From: Acidobacteriota bacterium
GTDB lineage: Bacteria > Acidobacteriota > Vicinamibacteria > Vicinamibacterales > SCN-69-37
Direction: 5' to 3'
Assembly (NCBI GenBank): GCA_024640135.1
Contig: JAHEFO010000006.1
Coordinates: 1-36,781 of the forward strand
Length of the DNA stretch: 36,781 bases
The number at the start of each line of letters is the position of its first letter. Within the stretch, counting starts at the first letter, position 1. Below the pieces are notes generated by a model that saw nothing but the letters and a program-made list of their open reading frames with translations, made no database searches and was not told the DNA's origin. The translations under genes were made by a program, and so were the position numbers. Shown here piece after piece: positions 1 to 7,577 of the stretch.

Positions 1-241
1 CGTGACGCCAGGCAGCGGGCACGCCGAAGACCGTGTCACGCGCCATGACCCGGCCGAGCATCGCCATCGCCCGAAGAGGGCGGCCGGACCGCCGAAGCTC
101 GTTCACATACCAATGGGCAGCGACGTCGGGAAACTCCCGGCCGTGGTTCAGGCGAAAGCTGGGGGGGTAGAGCCAGGCAACTGCAGCGGCCAGGTACCGG
201 ATGACGGTGATCGTTGTGCGGGCCGGGACAGCGCCCGCCAC
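1..241 (-). CDS. ADOP-type (MacB/FtsX) permease, N-terminal part only, cut by window edge
   Basis: An open frame on the minus strand begins with GTG at 241, overlapping the stop of the PadR gene (TAGTG), and runs off the window without a stop. The 80 residues have the look of the short N-terminal helper region of acidobacterial ADOP permeases: a hydrophobic stretch, then LYPPSFRLNHGREF, then helices with NELRRSGRPLRAMAMLG. In that family this region precedes the two MacB-like periplasmic and FtsX membrane repeats, which would lie outside the window. A PadR gene directly upstream is the usual partner of these permeases. The family call is inference from pattern and context; the substrate is unknown. 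The coupled stop/start suggests translation from the padR mRNA. Confidence 0.6.
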   Translation of the reverse strand, partial: MAGAVPARTTITVIRYLAAAVAWLYPPSFRLNHGREFPDVAAHWYVNELRRSGRPLRAMAMLGRVMARDTVFGVPAAWRH

Positions 242-579
242 TACAGACCTCCCAGCAGATTCTGCTTGACCGCGGCGTCCACGAGCGTGCGCATCCGATG
301 AGCCTCCGCCTTCAGTGCGCGGTCGCCACGAGGGGTCGTCCCGTAATAACGTCGCCGCGAATCGTCGTCGTTCGGGTCCGGGGCCTCCCGAAGTTCCTTG
401 ATCATCCCGGCGGCAACCAATTTCTGCAGTGTGCCGTACAGCGACCCCGGCCCCATGCGGATCTCGCCTTCAGACGTCTCCTCAACACGATCAATGATGG
501 CCAACCCATGGCGGGGACGGTCGGACAGGGCAAGGAGGATCAGGAACGCGGACCGGGAGAGAGATGAATCGGCTACCAT
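241..579 (-). CDS. PadR-family transcriptional regulator
   Basis: A 112-residue winged-helix repressor of the PadR family. Residues 8-40 (AFLILLALSDRPRHGLAI) form the typical first helices, and MGPGSLYGTLQKL (about 42-54) is the family recognition-helix region; YYGTTPRGDRAL is the wing followed by the C-terminal dimerisation helix. The start ATG at 577-579 has a good ribosome site (GAGGTG, about 6 nt upstream). The stop overlaps the GTG of a probable ADOP permease, so the two form a coupled operon. An AT-rich dyad just upstream is a likely self-operator. Such PadR proteins usually repress the permease they accompany; the inducer is unknown. Confidence 0.92.
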   Translation of the reverse strand: MVADSSLSRSAFLILLALSDRPRHGLAIIDRVEETSEGEIRMGPGSLYGTLQKLVAAGMIKELREAPDPNDDDSRRRYYGTTPRGDRALKAEAHRMRTLVDAAVKQNLLGGL

Positions 580-592
580 GGCACCTCGCTTA

Positions 593-628
593 AATATCGA
601 AGGTCAATATATATCACACTTCGATATT
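593..628 (-). promoter_or_regulatory. Promoter region with inverted repeat, likely PadR operator
   Basis: Two perfect 10-base arms, AATATCGAAG (593-602) and CTTCGATATT (619-628), face each other across 16 AT-rich bases that include a second small dyad. The block starts 14 nt upstream of the padR start and is far richer in A+T than its surroundings. PadR proteins bind such dyads over their own promoter; the assignment to this regulator is inference from position. Confidence 0.6.
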
Positions 629-936
629 AAATAGTCATCTACCGATGACCGAGGCGTCCCCAAGACACAGGCATTTCGGTCCTCGTTGGCAGTGGTCTCG
701 CTGCGTGTCTGGCCCCGGCGCAGCGGGCGACACCATTGAATCCAGTCGACGATAGTCCGTATTCATACGTGATCACTTAAGCCGAGACTGCGCCGCAGGA
801 TCGCCAGTAACCCGACACCGGCGAGGAGCGCGGCGACCAAGTCCTTGAGGACATGGTGGGCACACATGGCCACACGGCGGGTCGAGACCGCCCGCCCGCC
901 CGCGCCCGACCTGCTGCTACTAGATTCCGCTCAGCA
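629..936. other. Intergenic region with no clear gene
   Basis: Between the padR promoter and the end of the phosphatase gene. I see no tRNA and no terminator. The only protein-like frame is a 34-codon one listed separately. Confidence 0.5.
763..867 (-). CDS. Possible 34-residue single-helix membrane peptide
   Basis: A short minus-strand frame just downstream of the phosphatase gene reads MCAHHVLKDLV, then a hydrophobic segment of about 15 residues rich in Ala, Leu, Gly and Val, then ILRRSLG. The Cys-His-His start, single membrane-like helix and two following arginines look protein-like, but no clear ribosome site is visible and the frame is short enough to occur by chance. I do not recognise a family. 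It is listed because no other frame in the gap looks real. Confidence 0.25.
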   Translation of the reverse strand: MCAHHVLKDLVAALLAGVGLLAILRRSLGLSDHV

Positions 937-2508
937 TCACGAGCCTGCGCGTCGCAGCACCAGCAGCGTGATGTCATCAAACTGCGGCGCATCGCCAGCG
1001 AACGCATCAATCGCCATCAGGACCCGGTCGACGATGGTCCCAACCGGCTGATCGAGCGCAGCCTGAACGACTGCGGCCAGGCGGGCCTCGCCGAATTCGT
1101 CCCCGGCCGAGTTCTGCGCGTCGGCGACGCCGTCCGAGCACAGGACCACACAATCGCCGTGACCAACCGCGACGGATGTCTCTTCGTACGGCAGGCCAGG
1201 CGGCAGCAGGCCCAGCGGCGCACCGGTGGACGCGAGCGGGCGAACCGTCCCATCCTGGCTGAAGACCCAGCTGTCGATGTGCCCGGCGCTGACGTATCGC
1301 GCCTCGCCCGAGGCCGTATCCAAATCGAGCAGCGCGGCCGTGACGTACTTGTTCGCGGCCGTGGACCCATGAAGCAGCGCGTTGGCCTCGCCTGCCAGGT
1401 TGGTCAATGACTGGGTGCGCCCGAGAAGGGCGCGCAACGTGGCCTGCATGTGACTCATCAGCAGCGATGCCGGCAGCCCTTTGCCGGAGACGTCCGCCAC
1501 GCAAAACAGCGCGCCACCATCGCGACCGACGCCTCCAGCGATCACGTCGTAGTAGTCGCCGCCACACTGCCGTGCCGGACGGTTCCGTGCGGCAATCTCA
1601 TAGCCGGCAATCGCGGGCATGGCGGGCGGAAACAGGTCGGCCTGTATCTGCGCAGCCAACTCCAGTTCGCGCTCGAATCGCGCGCGTGCCACTTCGGCCT
1701 GCTTGTTCAGGGCCAGCAACCGTTCGCGTTCCAGGCCGGCCTCGACCGTGCGCTCGAACAACCGGGCGTTCTCGATCGCCGTGGCGGTCTGCAGGGCCAG
1801 CGTGTTCAGCAGCTTCAACTCGCGAGCCTCGTACACCATGGGCTCGGTGCTCGCCAGCGCGATCACGCCGATCACCTTCTCACCCACTTTCAGAGGCGCG
1901 CACACCAGTGACCTGACGTTCACGGCTGCGACCCTCCGCGCATCCATCATCACGTCGTCCACGATTTCGCCGACACCGGTGGCCGCGACGGTACCCACGA
2001 TGCCGTGTCCGTGCCGAAGGCCGGAGAGCCGAGGGAATTCGTCGCCAAACGTCGCGGCGGCGGTCAACATGTCGCCCGCGTCGTCCAGCAGCAGAATGGC
2101 GCCATCGGTGGCAACGATCAGATGCCGGGCTTCCTGCAATGTCAGCTGCACGACGCGATCCAGATCGAGCAGTGCTGCCAGTTTCTCCGAAAAGCTGTAG
2201 ATCAGGTTCACTTCGCGGTAGAGGTGCAACACTTCGGCGCCAAGCGCCTTGCGCTCCGATTCGTTCGCGGCGAGGAACTGCAGCAAATCGGCAATCGCGC
2301 CGGCGCCCTCGGTTCCGGTGACCCATCCAAGGCCGACGCCGTCATGGACCACAGGCACGCGGGCGCCCCCAGCCGGACTGCCGTACAGCACCCGGCCAGA
2401 CTGATCCTCGATCGACACAGACGCCCCGATGGCCTCGGAAAGCGCGCCGAGCATCGACCCGGCGTCTGTCTGGGCGCCGACGATGTGTTTGAGAGAAACG
2501 CGAGCCAT
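937..2508 (-). CDS. GAF-domain SpoIIE/RsbU-type PP2C serine phosphatase
   Basis: A 523-residue cytoplasmic signalling phosphatase. After a short N-terminal sensor-like part, a GAF domain covers roughly residues 105-245; a coiled linker ending in ELELAAQIQADLFP leads into the PP2C-like SpoIIE domain (about 290-520). Metal-binding motifs are present: CGGDYYDV, FCVADVSGKGLPASLL, and near the end CSDGVADAQN with FDDITLLVLR. Proteins of this build dephosphorylate anti-sigma-antagonist proteins or act as outputs of response regulators. The truncated receiver gene lies 9 bp upstream in the same direction, so the pair was probably one regulatory operon. No membrane segment is seen. Confidence 0.93.
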   Translation of the reverse strand: MARVSLKHIVGAQTDAGSMLGALSEAIGASVSIEDQSGRVLYGSPAGGARVPVVHDGVGLGWVTGTEGAGAIADLLQFLAANESERKALGAEVLHLYREVNLIYSFSEKLAALLDLDRVVQLTLQEARHLIVATDGAILLLDDAGDMLTAAATFGDEFPRLSGLRHGHGIVGTVAATGVGEIVDDVMMDARRVAAVNVRSLVCAPLKVGEKVIGVIALASTEPMVYEARELKLLNTLALQTATAIENARLFERTVEAGLERERLLALNKQAEVARARFERELELAAQIQADLFPPAMPAIAGYEIAARNRPARQCGGDYYDVIAGGVGRDGGALFCVADVSGKGLPASLLMSHMQATLRALLGRTQSLTNLAGEANALLHGSTAANKYVTAALLDLDTASGEARYVSAGHIDSWVFSQDGTVRPLASTGAPLGLLPPGLPYEETSVAVGHGDCVVLCSDGVADAQNSAGDEFGEARLAAVVQAALDQPVGTIVDRVLMAIDAFAGDAPQFDDITLLVLRRAGS

Positions 2509-2517
2509 CAGACCGGC

Positions 2518-2874
2518 CTACAGGCCGAGTACTTCGCGGGCCTTCATCAGCAGGCCGTCCGGGTCAAAAGGCTTCGTCATGTACAGGTCGGCGCCCACCT
2601 CAACGCCCCGTTGCCGGTCGAACTCCTGGCCCTTGGCGGTCAGCAGCACGATGTAGACATCGTTCAGCCCGAGCACCTTCTTGGCCCGCTCGCAGACGTC
2701 GAAGCCGCTCAGCTTCGGCATCATCACGTCCAGGAACACGAGATTGGGTCGCATCGACTCGATCGCCGCCAGGGCTTCCTCGCCGTTGGTGGCCGCGTGC
2801 AGTTCTACCCCTTCGTCCTCGAGTTCTTCCAGAGTCTGGTGCAACGCCGCCGAACCCGCTGAAGACGGAGTTTC
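2518..2874 (-). pseudogene. Response-regulator receiver domain missing its N-terminus
   Basis: The frame keeps the phosphorylation strand (NLVFLDVMMPKLSG), the Thr strand (IVLLTAKG) and the Lys motif (MTKPFD) of a CheY-like receiver. It lacks the first beta strand and the acidic pair that binds Mg2+, normally about 20-25 residues before the LHQTLEELEDEG helix. Upstream, the frame gives only a dozen unrelated residues and then a stop at 2875-2877; there is no ATG, only a possible TTG at 2844. The break lies next to the left attachment repeat at 2883. I read it as a receiver gene damaged at the tRNA-Gln integration site, so the downstream phosphatase has probably lost its partner. Confidence 0.75.
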
Positions 2875-2882
2875 TCAGCCTC

Positions 2883-2961
2883 CCGCTAAACCGTTGAACT
2901 GATTGCAGTTGGAAATGGCTGGGAGGCAGGGATTCGAACCCCGATAAGCAGAGTCAGAGTC
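2883..2961 (-). repeat. attL: 79-bp direct repeat with the 3' part of tRNA-Gln
   Basis: This segment matches 26294-26372 at 76 of 79 positions in the same orientation. Its right part is the 3' half of the tRNA-Gln gene on the minus strand (anticodon 3' strand, T arm, acceptor, CCA). Its left part covers a sequence that at the other end is the last codons of an integrase frame. Beyond 2961 the tRNA sequence stops abruptly, so only a partial tRNA remains here. Confidence 0.9.
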
Positions 2962-2979
2962 CAGCCGGGTTCACGCGCA

Positions 2980-3017
2980 CACCAGATCAGGCCAATGTTT
3001 ACGGGCCTGATCTGGTG
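2980..3017. repeat. Perfect 14-bp inverted repeat inside attL
   Basis: CACCAGATCAGGCC at 2980-2993 and its exact complement at 3004-3017 flank a 10-base loop, beginning 19 bp inside the left attachment repeat. There is no T run, so a simple intrinsic terminator is unlikely. It may be a recombination-related hairpin or a transcription barrier at the element edge. Confidence 0.7.
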
Positions 3018-3418
3018 CGGGCCGGGTCAGAACGTGGCGCTTTGCGCGGACGCATTCGCACTTATTCGCACACGGTTTCTGGACGAGGGAGACTGCGTCG
3101 ACCTCTGGTGAACACCGATCCAACAGGCTTACCTCGATCCTCCGATCTCGGACAGCGTGCAACTGATCGAACGCGTGGGTGGAGCTGCCGGCGCGCCACG
3201 CCACCTGGTCTGCGTCGATGAAGAGCTGACGTCCACATTGAACCTCCCTTTTCGTTGACCTCTATCGTCTGGCACAGTGCAGGCCTCTCCCTCTCGACTG
3301 AAGAGAGTGACCACCGGACGAGGTCGAAGCCCGCATCCGAAATCTCCGCGTACCGCCAACCATCCCTCGCAGGCATTTGATGGACGCCACAAGCCAGTTG
3401 CTGCGCTTGGCCTGTCAA
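3018..3418. other. Gap at the element's left end, possible gene remnant
   Basis: No convincing intact gene. On the minus strand a frame from about 3245 to 2971 reads QLFIDADQVAWRAGSS and later KCECVRAKRHVL with no good start, and may be a decayed gene; I do not recognise it. A GGGAGG ribosome-like site before an ATG at about 3241 opens only a basic 58-codon frame that looks like noise. Confidence 0.4.
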
Positions 3419-4528
3419 CTACCGGATGTCGTCCAGCCGACACAGCATTCGAACTGGCCGGGAATCGACGGCAGCAGGCGTCGAAAACTCCGTTGGGTCT
3501 CGGTCGGGATCTTTGTTGCTGCGCGGACGCGACGCCATGATCGCGCCGGCAATCCGCATGCGCTGTGGGCGACCGGATCCTGGACACCCTGGGCCCGAAT
3601 GGAAGTCATCGAATGTGCTATCCGAGTGATAGAAGCCCATGGTGTGGACGATCTCGTGATCGGCTGTCTCCACGCTCGCTGACTCACATTCAAGGGGATT
3701 GTAGATTCCCTGTGCGTCACCGACTGGGTCGTAGCGCAGTTGCATTTCTCCCAAAGCGCCCAGGTAACCCACTGTCGCGGTTCCGGTAAGGCCAGGTCCG
3801 ACGTAGTGCCAGAACGTCACTTCTACCCACCCGTCTCTCGACGGACGAGGCGCAGGACCCGATTCGAAGCCCGCCAGCTTGCGACGGCCACCTGAGAGCT
3901 CAGGGATCGCGTTCTCGAACACGCGCCGGATCGCCGTAATGATGGGCTCAGGCACCATCTCCCCCGTGTCTCGCGTGGTGGTCACCAGATAGAAGCTGGG
4001 ATCCGTCGGCCAGGGGAGCAACCCTGTCAGACGTCGATTGAGCCAATCCCTCGCGACTTGCCTGTAGAACTCGAGCGACAATGGTTCGCGCTCGGCGATC
4101 ATATCGAGCTGCACATTGTCTCGCGACTCGACCACCGTGAGGGCGGATGCCCGGTCGAAGTAGCCTGCTGCCACAACGGAGTAGCGCAACAGGCCGGCGG
4201 CCACCGGGATGGAGAACCTGCCATCCGGCCCGGTCGTGACGGTGGTCAACGTCGCACCGTTGAAGGTCGCCGTCGCGCCGGCCACGGGCGTACCGTCTTG
4301 AGTACTCACGATCGTTCCAGACAGCGTCAAAGGAGTCTCGGCCGTAGCCGGATTCATGGTCGGCGCATTCACCGTCGGACCAGAACCGCTGCACCCAGCC
4401 AGGGCCAAGATCAGCAGGCCCACGATCTCTCGTCCCGGGACGGATCGGAAGGGACATCTCTGGAGCGGCCACACATTCTGAAACGAGGCCTCACCTCTGC
4501 CGCGCAAAGAATCATTCACGCGGAACAT
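3419..4528 (-). CDS. Metzincin-type zinc metalloprotease lipoprotein with a carboxypeptidase-regulatory-like domain
   Basis: A 369-residue frame with a lipoprotein signal (IVGLLILALAGC, lipid on the Cys near residue 46), a Thr/Pro-rich linker, and a beta-sandwich of the carboxypeptidase-regulatory type (LSGTIVSTQDGTPVAGATATF, about 68-120). The C-terminal half carries HEIVHTMGFYH, which fits the metzincin zinc site HExxHxxGxxH including the third His, and GAIMAS about 40 residues later could be the Met-turn. It overlaps the upstream VWFA-like gene by 17 bp and is last in the minus-strand operon begun by a DsbA-like gene. The N-region before the signal is unusually long, so a start closer to the signal is possible. 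Substrate unknown; processing a Cys-rich protein of the same operon is only a guess. Confidence 0.78.
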   Translation of the reverse strand: MFRVNDSLRGRGEASFQNVWPLQRCPFRSVPGREIVGLLILALAGCSGSGPTVNAPTMNPATAETPLTLSGTIVSTQDGTPVAGATATFNGATLTTVTTGPDGRFSIPVAAGLLRYSVVAAGYFDRASALTVVESRDNVQLDMIAEREPLSLEFYRQVARDWLNRRLTGLLPWPTDPSFYLVTTTRDTGEMVPEPIITAIRRVFENAIPELSGGRRKLAGFESGPAPRPSRDGWVEVTFWHYVGPGLTGTATVGYLGALGEMQLRYDPVGDAQGIYNPLECESASVETADHEIVHTMGFYHSDSTFDDFHSGPGCPGSGRPQRMRIAGAIMASRPRSNKDPDRDPTEFSTPAAVDSRPVRMLCRLDDIR

Positions 4529-5423
4529 ACCGCACCTCCCTGCCCTTGGCCGACGCCGTCCATGCCGGCGCGAGTACCGTCACGCCGTCCTGTCGAACAC
4601 CGACACCTAGAGTCTGGGAACCTCCGCCCTCGCTGCCATAGGTGAGGAGATACTGCGCTCCGATGATGGTCATCAGTCGGTCGATCGCCGCGCCCAGCCC
4701 AGACGGCCGCACCGCCTGATACCGCCCGCCGCTCAGCCGCGCGGCATCGACCATCACGCGCGCTTCGCCACTTGAAGCAGCGCGCCATGTCGGCCCAGCC
4801 ATGTCAAACGCCCACATCGAGACTCCATCATCGAGGAGCCTCCGAACGATTCGGTTCGGCGCGACAAACGTGTCGCCACCATGGTCACCTACGCTAGAAA
4901 TCGTGATGATGATCCGTCGCGAGACCGGCAACTCGGCCAAAGTGCCCGCACCGACAACGACCCTCTCGATGAGTGGCGCATTACCCTCAGCCTTGACGAA
5001 GTGAGACACATCCTCGTGGAGTCGAGCCAGATCTTCGTTGGCGTGACGCATCACGACTGTACCAGCGTCCGAGCGCAACATCAGTCCAACCATCGATCCT
5101 GGGTGCTGCTGGGGCAAGGCGTTTAACAGCTTTCTGACCGCTCCCCGCACCTCTAGCACCGGCGCATCGGTGTCAACGTCGGCAATCACTACGAGGCCGA
5201 GAGGGCCAACCGCACGGGTGAGGCCGGTGACACTCACCGGCTCTCCACCAAGGCGCACCAGGAAGTCATTGACCGTCAACTGCGTGACAGCCGTCCCCTT
5301 CGCATCAATGACCGCGACAAAGGTCTGGCCATCACCGCTGGCGGCCACTCGCACCCGTTGGGCCATCGCCACCGCGAGAACGAGCAGCACGAGGGCTGGA
5401 GTCACGGACTGCTTCCGTCTCAT
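4512..5423 (-). CDS. Secreted VWFA-related protein without a normal MIDAS
   Basis: A 303-residue protein with an N-terminal signal (residues 1-30, hydrophobic LVLLVLAVAMA). A small beta domain follows (VAVIDAKGTAVTQLTVNDFLV), the hallmark lead-in of the Acidobacterial VWFA-related family, and then a Rossmann-like VWA fold of about 190 residues. Where the metal-site motif DxSxS would stand after the first core strand, the sequence is ADVDTDAP, so metal-dependent binding is doubtful. The end (YLLTYGSEGG, then a short beta tail) also fits the family. It follows the 22-Cys protein gene and overlaps the metzincin gene, in the same operon. A paralog lies at 16237-17208 in the second Cys-rich operon. 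Confidence 0.8.
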   Translation of the reverse strand: MRRKQSVTPALVLLVLAVAMAQRVRVAASGDGQTFVAVIDAKGTAVTQLTVNDFLVRLGGEPVSVTGLTRAVGPLGLVVIADVDTDAPVLEVRGAVRKLLNALPQQHPGSMVGLMLRSDAGTVVMRHANEDLARLHEDVSHFVKAEGNAPLIERVVVGAGTLAELPVSRRIIITISSVGDHGGDTFVAPNRIVRRLLDDGVSMWAFDMAGPTWRAASSGEARVMVDAARLSGGRYQAVRPSGLGAAIDRLMTIIGAQYLLTYGSEGGGSQTLGVGVRQDGVTVLAPAWTASAKGREVRYVPRE

Positions 5424-5526
5424 GCCTTAGTCCTCCGGCCTTCAGCTGCCACACTCAGCGCACTTGGCCCAGGACCGCTCTGCACAAGAGTGCTCTCCAC
5501 CTGGGCGTCCAGCACGGTTCACAGCT

Positions 5527-6051
5527 TTATTGTTTCGGGTAGCATGTTCCTGTGGCCCAACTGCCATCATGCACGCAGATGCTATCCGAACAGCAGTCGG
5601 TCGCATCGTGACAGACCACAACAAAACACGTGGGATACTGCGGCTGCGGACCGTTGCCCTCTGGTAGGCAACAGTGGTCCCACATGCAGACGTCGTCGCC
5701 GGTGCAGCCTGTCTGCGTAAACGGGTTGCACTCACCACAGGATCCATACGTTGTCCCACAGTCCTCTTCGCACGTGGCTACGATCTCACCTTCATCGCAT
5801 CGTGCGTCTCCACAACACACTGCCTCCTCATCCCAGACTCCGTAGTCGTAGCATGTGATGTCGTTGCCGTTCTCGAATTCCATCTGATTCTCGTAGCACG
5901 TCTCATCACACGCACTTGAACTCGAACACACTTCTTCGCAGATCGGAGGCGGCGGCGAAGTAGCCAGCAGCGACGCTCCACCGACCTCGGCGTAGGCGAA
6001 CACCAATCCCAGCAAGACGACGTTCCTCAGGTTCCTAGCTCCAGCAGTCAT
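5527..6051 (-). CDS. Secreted Cys-rich protein (22 Cys), module 1
   Basis: The start is the ATG at 6049-6051, preceded by AAAGGAGCGG; an earlier ATG at 6069 lies on the ribosome site itself. The product has 174 residues: a signal peptide (about 1-28), a proline stretch, then 22 cysteines in roughly 140 residues. A segment of the type CCGDxxCDEGE...CEEDCG matches a CGDG-C-E-C-DCG pattern seen in other exported Cys-rich proteins and recurs in module 2. The even Cys number and acidic, Lys-poor composition fit a stable disulfide-bonded extracellular protein. The DsbA-like gene lies 42 bp upstream in the same operon and is the obvious folding partner. Function unknown. Confidence 0.85.
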   Translation of the reverse strand: MTAGARNLRNVVLLGLVFAYAEVGGASLLATSPPPPICEEVCSSSSACDETCYENQMEFENGNDITCYDYGVWDEEAVCCGDARCDEGEIVATCEEDCGTTYGSCGECNPFTQTGCTGDDVCMWDHCCLPEGNGPQPQYPTCFVVVCHDATDCCSDSICVHDGSWATGTCYPKQ

Positions 6052-6093
6052 GATTTCCGCTCCTTTCAAGCACCGCGTGAGTTCGCCAGACGA

Positions 6094-6858
6094 TCACATC
6101 TCCTTCTCAGCACTAAGTGCCACATCTATTGCCCTGGCGAAATCCTGCAGGGGCCTCGCCCCACTCAGCCTGCCAGTCACAGTCACGACCCCCTGCCGCT
6201 CACCATCGACCCGTCCAATGAAGAAAGTCGGCGTTCCGGCAACACCGAACACTCGTCCCATTGTCTCGTCTGCGGCGACTGCGGCACTTGCCTCGCCATC
6301 GAGGCACTTGACGAGGGAAGCGCGAGCGACTCCGACATCGCTGGCGAACTCAACCAGATCCAGGTCCACAAGTTCCTTCTGTCGTTGAAAGAACCCGTCG
6401 TGGAACTGCCAGAAGTTGTCCTGTCGGCGGGCGCACTCGGCTGCTTCAGCCAACGCCCGAGCCCGTGGATGAATGCTGTCAAGCGGCATATGTCGGAAGG
6501 CGAAGAGAACCTTGCCGGTGTCGACATACTGGCGCTGTAGCTCAGGCCAGACACCTAGCGCAAACGTCCGGCAGTACGGGCACTGAAAGTCGGAGAATTC
6601 GATTATGGCGACCTTCGCCGTCAAGTCGCCCGTTAGAGCGGCATTCGCTAGGGGCAGAGGATCTGACGGCAACGGTTCCTCTCGTCGGGTCCCGGCCTGG
6701 CTCGCCTTCGTAGGACTGGCTTGAGGATGCGCGCCAGAAGTCAGCCGGACAATCACCATCACCGCGACGACTATCACAAGTGCCGTGGCGGTGACGTCCA
6801 GCAGCCCTCTAATGGCCACCAGCTTGCCGTGCGCTGCGGGTCTTTCCAATTCGGCCAT
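6094..6858 (-). CDS. Membrane-anchored DsbA-like thiol oxidoreductase, module 1
   Basis: A 254-residue protein with one membrane helix (about 22-41), a linker, and a DsbA/thioredoxin-fold domain with a helical insert. The active site is SDFQCPYC (CPYC, near residue 94) and the cis-Pro loop is AGTPTFF. It resembles the two other DsbA-like proteins of the element in the DTGKVLFAFRHMPL segment and the C-terminal helix. The catalytic domain should face the periplasm. It is the first gene of an operon continuing with the 22-Cys protein, a VWFA-like protein and a metzincin; a -24/-12 promoter lies about 100 bp upstream. Oxidase or isomerase activity cannot be told from sequence; pairing with a Cys-rich substrate gene is strong context. 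Confidence 0.9.
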   Translation of the reverse strand: MAELERPAAHGKLVAIRGLLDVTATALVIVVAVMVIVRLTSGAHPQASPTKASQAGTRREEPLPSDPLPLANAALTGDLTAKVAIIEFSDFQCPYCRTFALGVWPELQRQYVDTGKVLFAFRHMPLDSIHPRARALAEAAECARRQDNFWQFHDGFFQRQKELVDLDLVEFASDVGVARASLVKCLDGEASAAVAADETMGRVFGVAGTPTFFIGRVDGERQGVVTVTGRLSGARPLQDFARAIDVALSAEKEM

Positions 6859-6955
6859 CGCGCCCCCAGTGAAGTACGGTGCCTGGTCTTTCGATTCAGG
6901 TTGGCGATCTGTCGACTGTGCTGACGACTAACCCATCAGCTCACGATGGCGACGC

Positions 6956-6971
6956 TGCAAGACGCGTACCG
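6956..6971 (-). promoter_or_regulatory. Sigma-54 -24/-12 promoter for module 1
   Basis: On the minus strand the sequence reads GGTACGCGTCTTGCA: GG and GC exactly ten bases apart, with CG after GGTA and TTGCA at -12. It matches the sigma-54 consensus (TGGCACG, four bases, TTGCA) except for two bases of the -24 box. A transcript would start near 6945, about 85 nt before the DsbA-like gene. Confidence 0.65.
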
Positions 6972-7236
6972 CGTGGATCTGTGCCCGGTCTGTAAGTATG
7001 CGCGCGACGAATTCCGTCGCAATCCGGCAAGCGCTGCGCCGTTTCGGTGCCCAAGGCGACTGTGCATCCAAGGACCGCACTACGACCGATGAGGTCCAGC
7101 GGCCCCATGACCGCGCATTGCGCGCCCCGATTCAGTATGCGCGCGCGGCCGTGTCCCGAAACTGAGGGCACAGGTTGCGTACAGATCAAAAGTCCAGTTC
7201 AGGGAAGCAAGGCGCTGTTGCGCATGGGGTCAGTCA
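6972..7236. other. Intergenic region upstream of the module 1 promoter
   Basis: No convincing gene. About 120-155 bp upstream of the -24/-12 site are GGTCC and GACC halves (about 7092-7112) that could be part of an activator site related to those at 13383 and 19147, but the match is loose. Confidence 0.35.
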
Positions 7237-7455
7237 TTACTGATCGCAGTGGTCGTGGTGCGGTACGGGCTCGCAATATCCAGTCTGCCCAGGCCAGCAT
7301 TCATCTCCTGTCCGAAACACACACTGATAGCCTTCGGGACAATCTTCCTCCTCTGCGCAGCAGATTCCTTCGACCGTCTGTGACGCAACCAGTGGCGCCG
7401 CGGAGTACGCAATCGCGACCAACACAGACGCTGCAAGAATGGCTCTCGGCAACAT
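7237..7455 (-). CDS. Secreted small Cys-rich peptide (7 Cys), module 4
   Basis: A 72-residue precursor. The ATG at 7453-7455 has a clear GGAGGG site 4-5 bases upstream. Residues 1-25 are a Sec signal (AILAASVLVAIAYSAAPLVA); the mature part of about 47 residues holds seven Cys, starting ICCAEEEDC and ending with a His-rich tail HHDHCDQ. The odd Cys number leaves one thiol free or forms a dimer; the His/Cys tail could also bind metal. It is divergent from a TlpA-like oxidoreductase gene and has its own strong -24/-12 promoter. Function unknown; a small secreted toxin or signal is possible. Confidence 0.82.
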   Translation of the reverse strand: MLPRAILAASVLVAIAYSAAPLVASQTVEGICCAEEEDCPEGYQCVFRTGDECWPGQTGYCEPVPHHDHCDQ

Positions 7456-7480
7456 GTGGCCCTCCAAGTAAGGCCATCTG

Positions 7481-7495
7481 GCAAGTTCAGTGCCG
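7481..7495 (-). promoter_or_regulatory. Sigma-54 promoter for the 7-Cys peptide
   Basis: The minus strand reads CGGCACTGAACTTGC: GG and GC exactly ten bases apart, GGCAC at -24 and TTGC at -12, very near consensus. The start would lie near 7469, just before the ribosome site at about 7460. Confidence 0.75.
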
Positions 7496-7577
7496 AGTGC
7501 CATGCGCGTTGCGCCAGTGCGCCAGCTCGGCGCGAGTCCCTGAGCCGGGGCCACGCTGCCCCCGAGACGAGGTCGGA

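Noticed and set aside
3062-3418. Minus-strand frame with GGGAGG before an internal ATG
   Set aside because: The 58-residue product is only basic low-complexity sequence; another frame of the same stretch looks more protein-like but has no start.
6946-7092. 48-codon plus-strand frame with CPVC and CPRRLC segments
   Set aside because: No ribosome site; it covers the minus-strand -24/-12 promoter and lacks protein-like composition beyond the Cys pairs.
7479-7494. Plus-strand -24/-12-like site that might serve the TlpA-like gene
   Set aside because: Overlaps the much better minus-strand site; its -12 box is GTGCC rather than TTGCA, and it is 190 bp from the gene.
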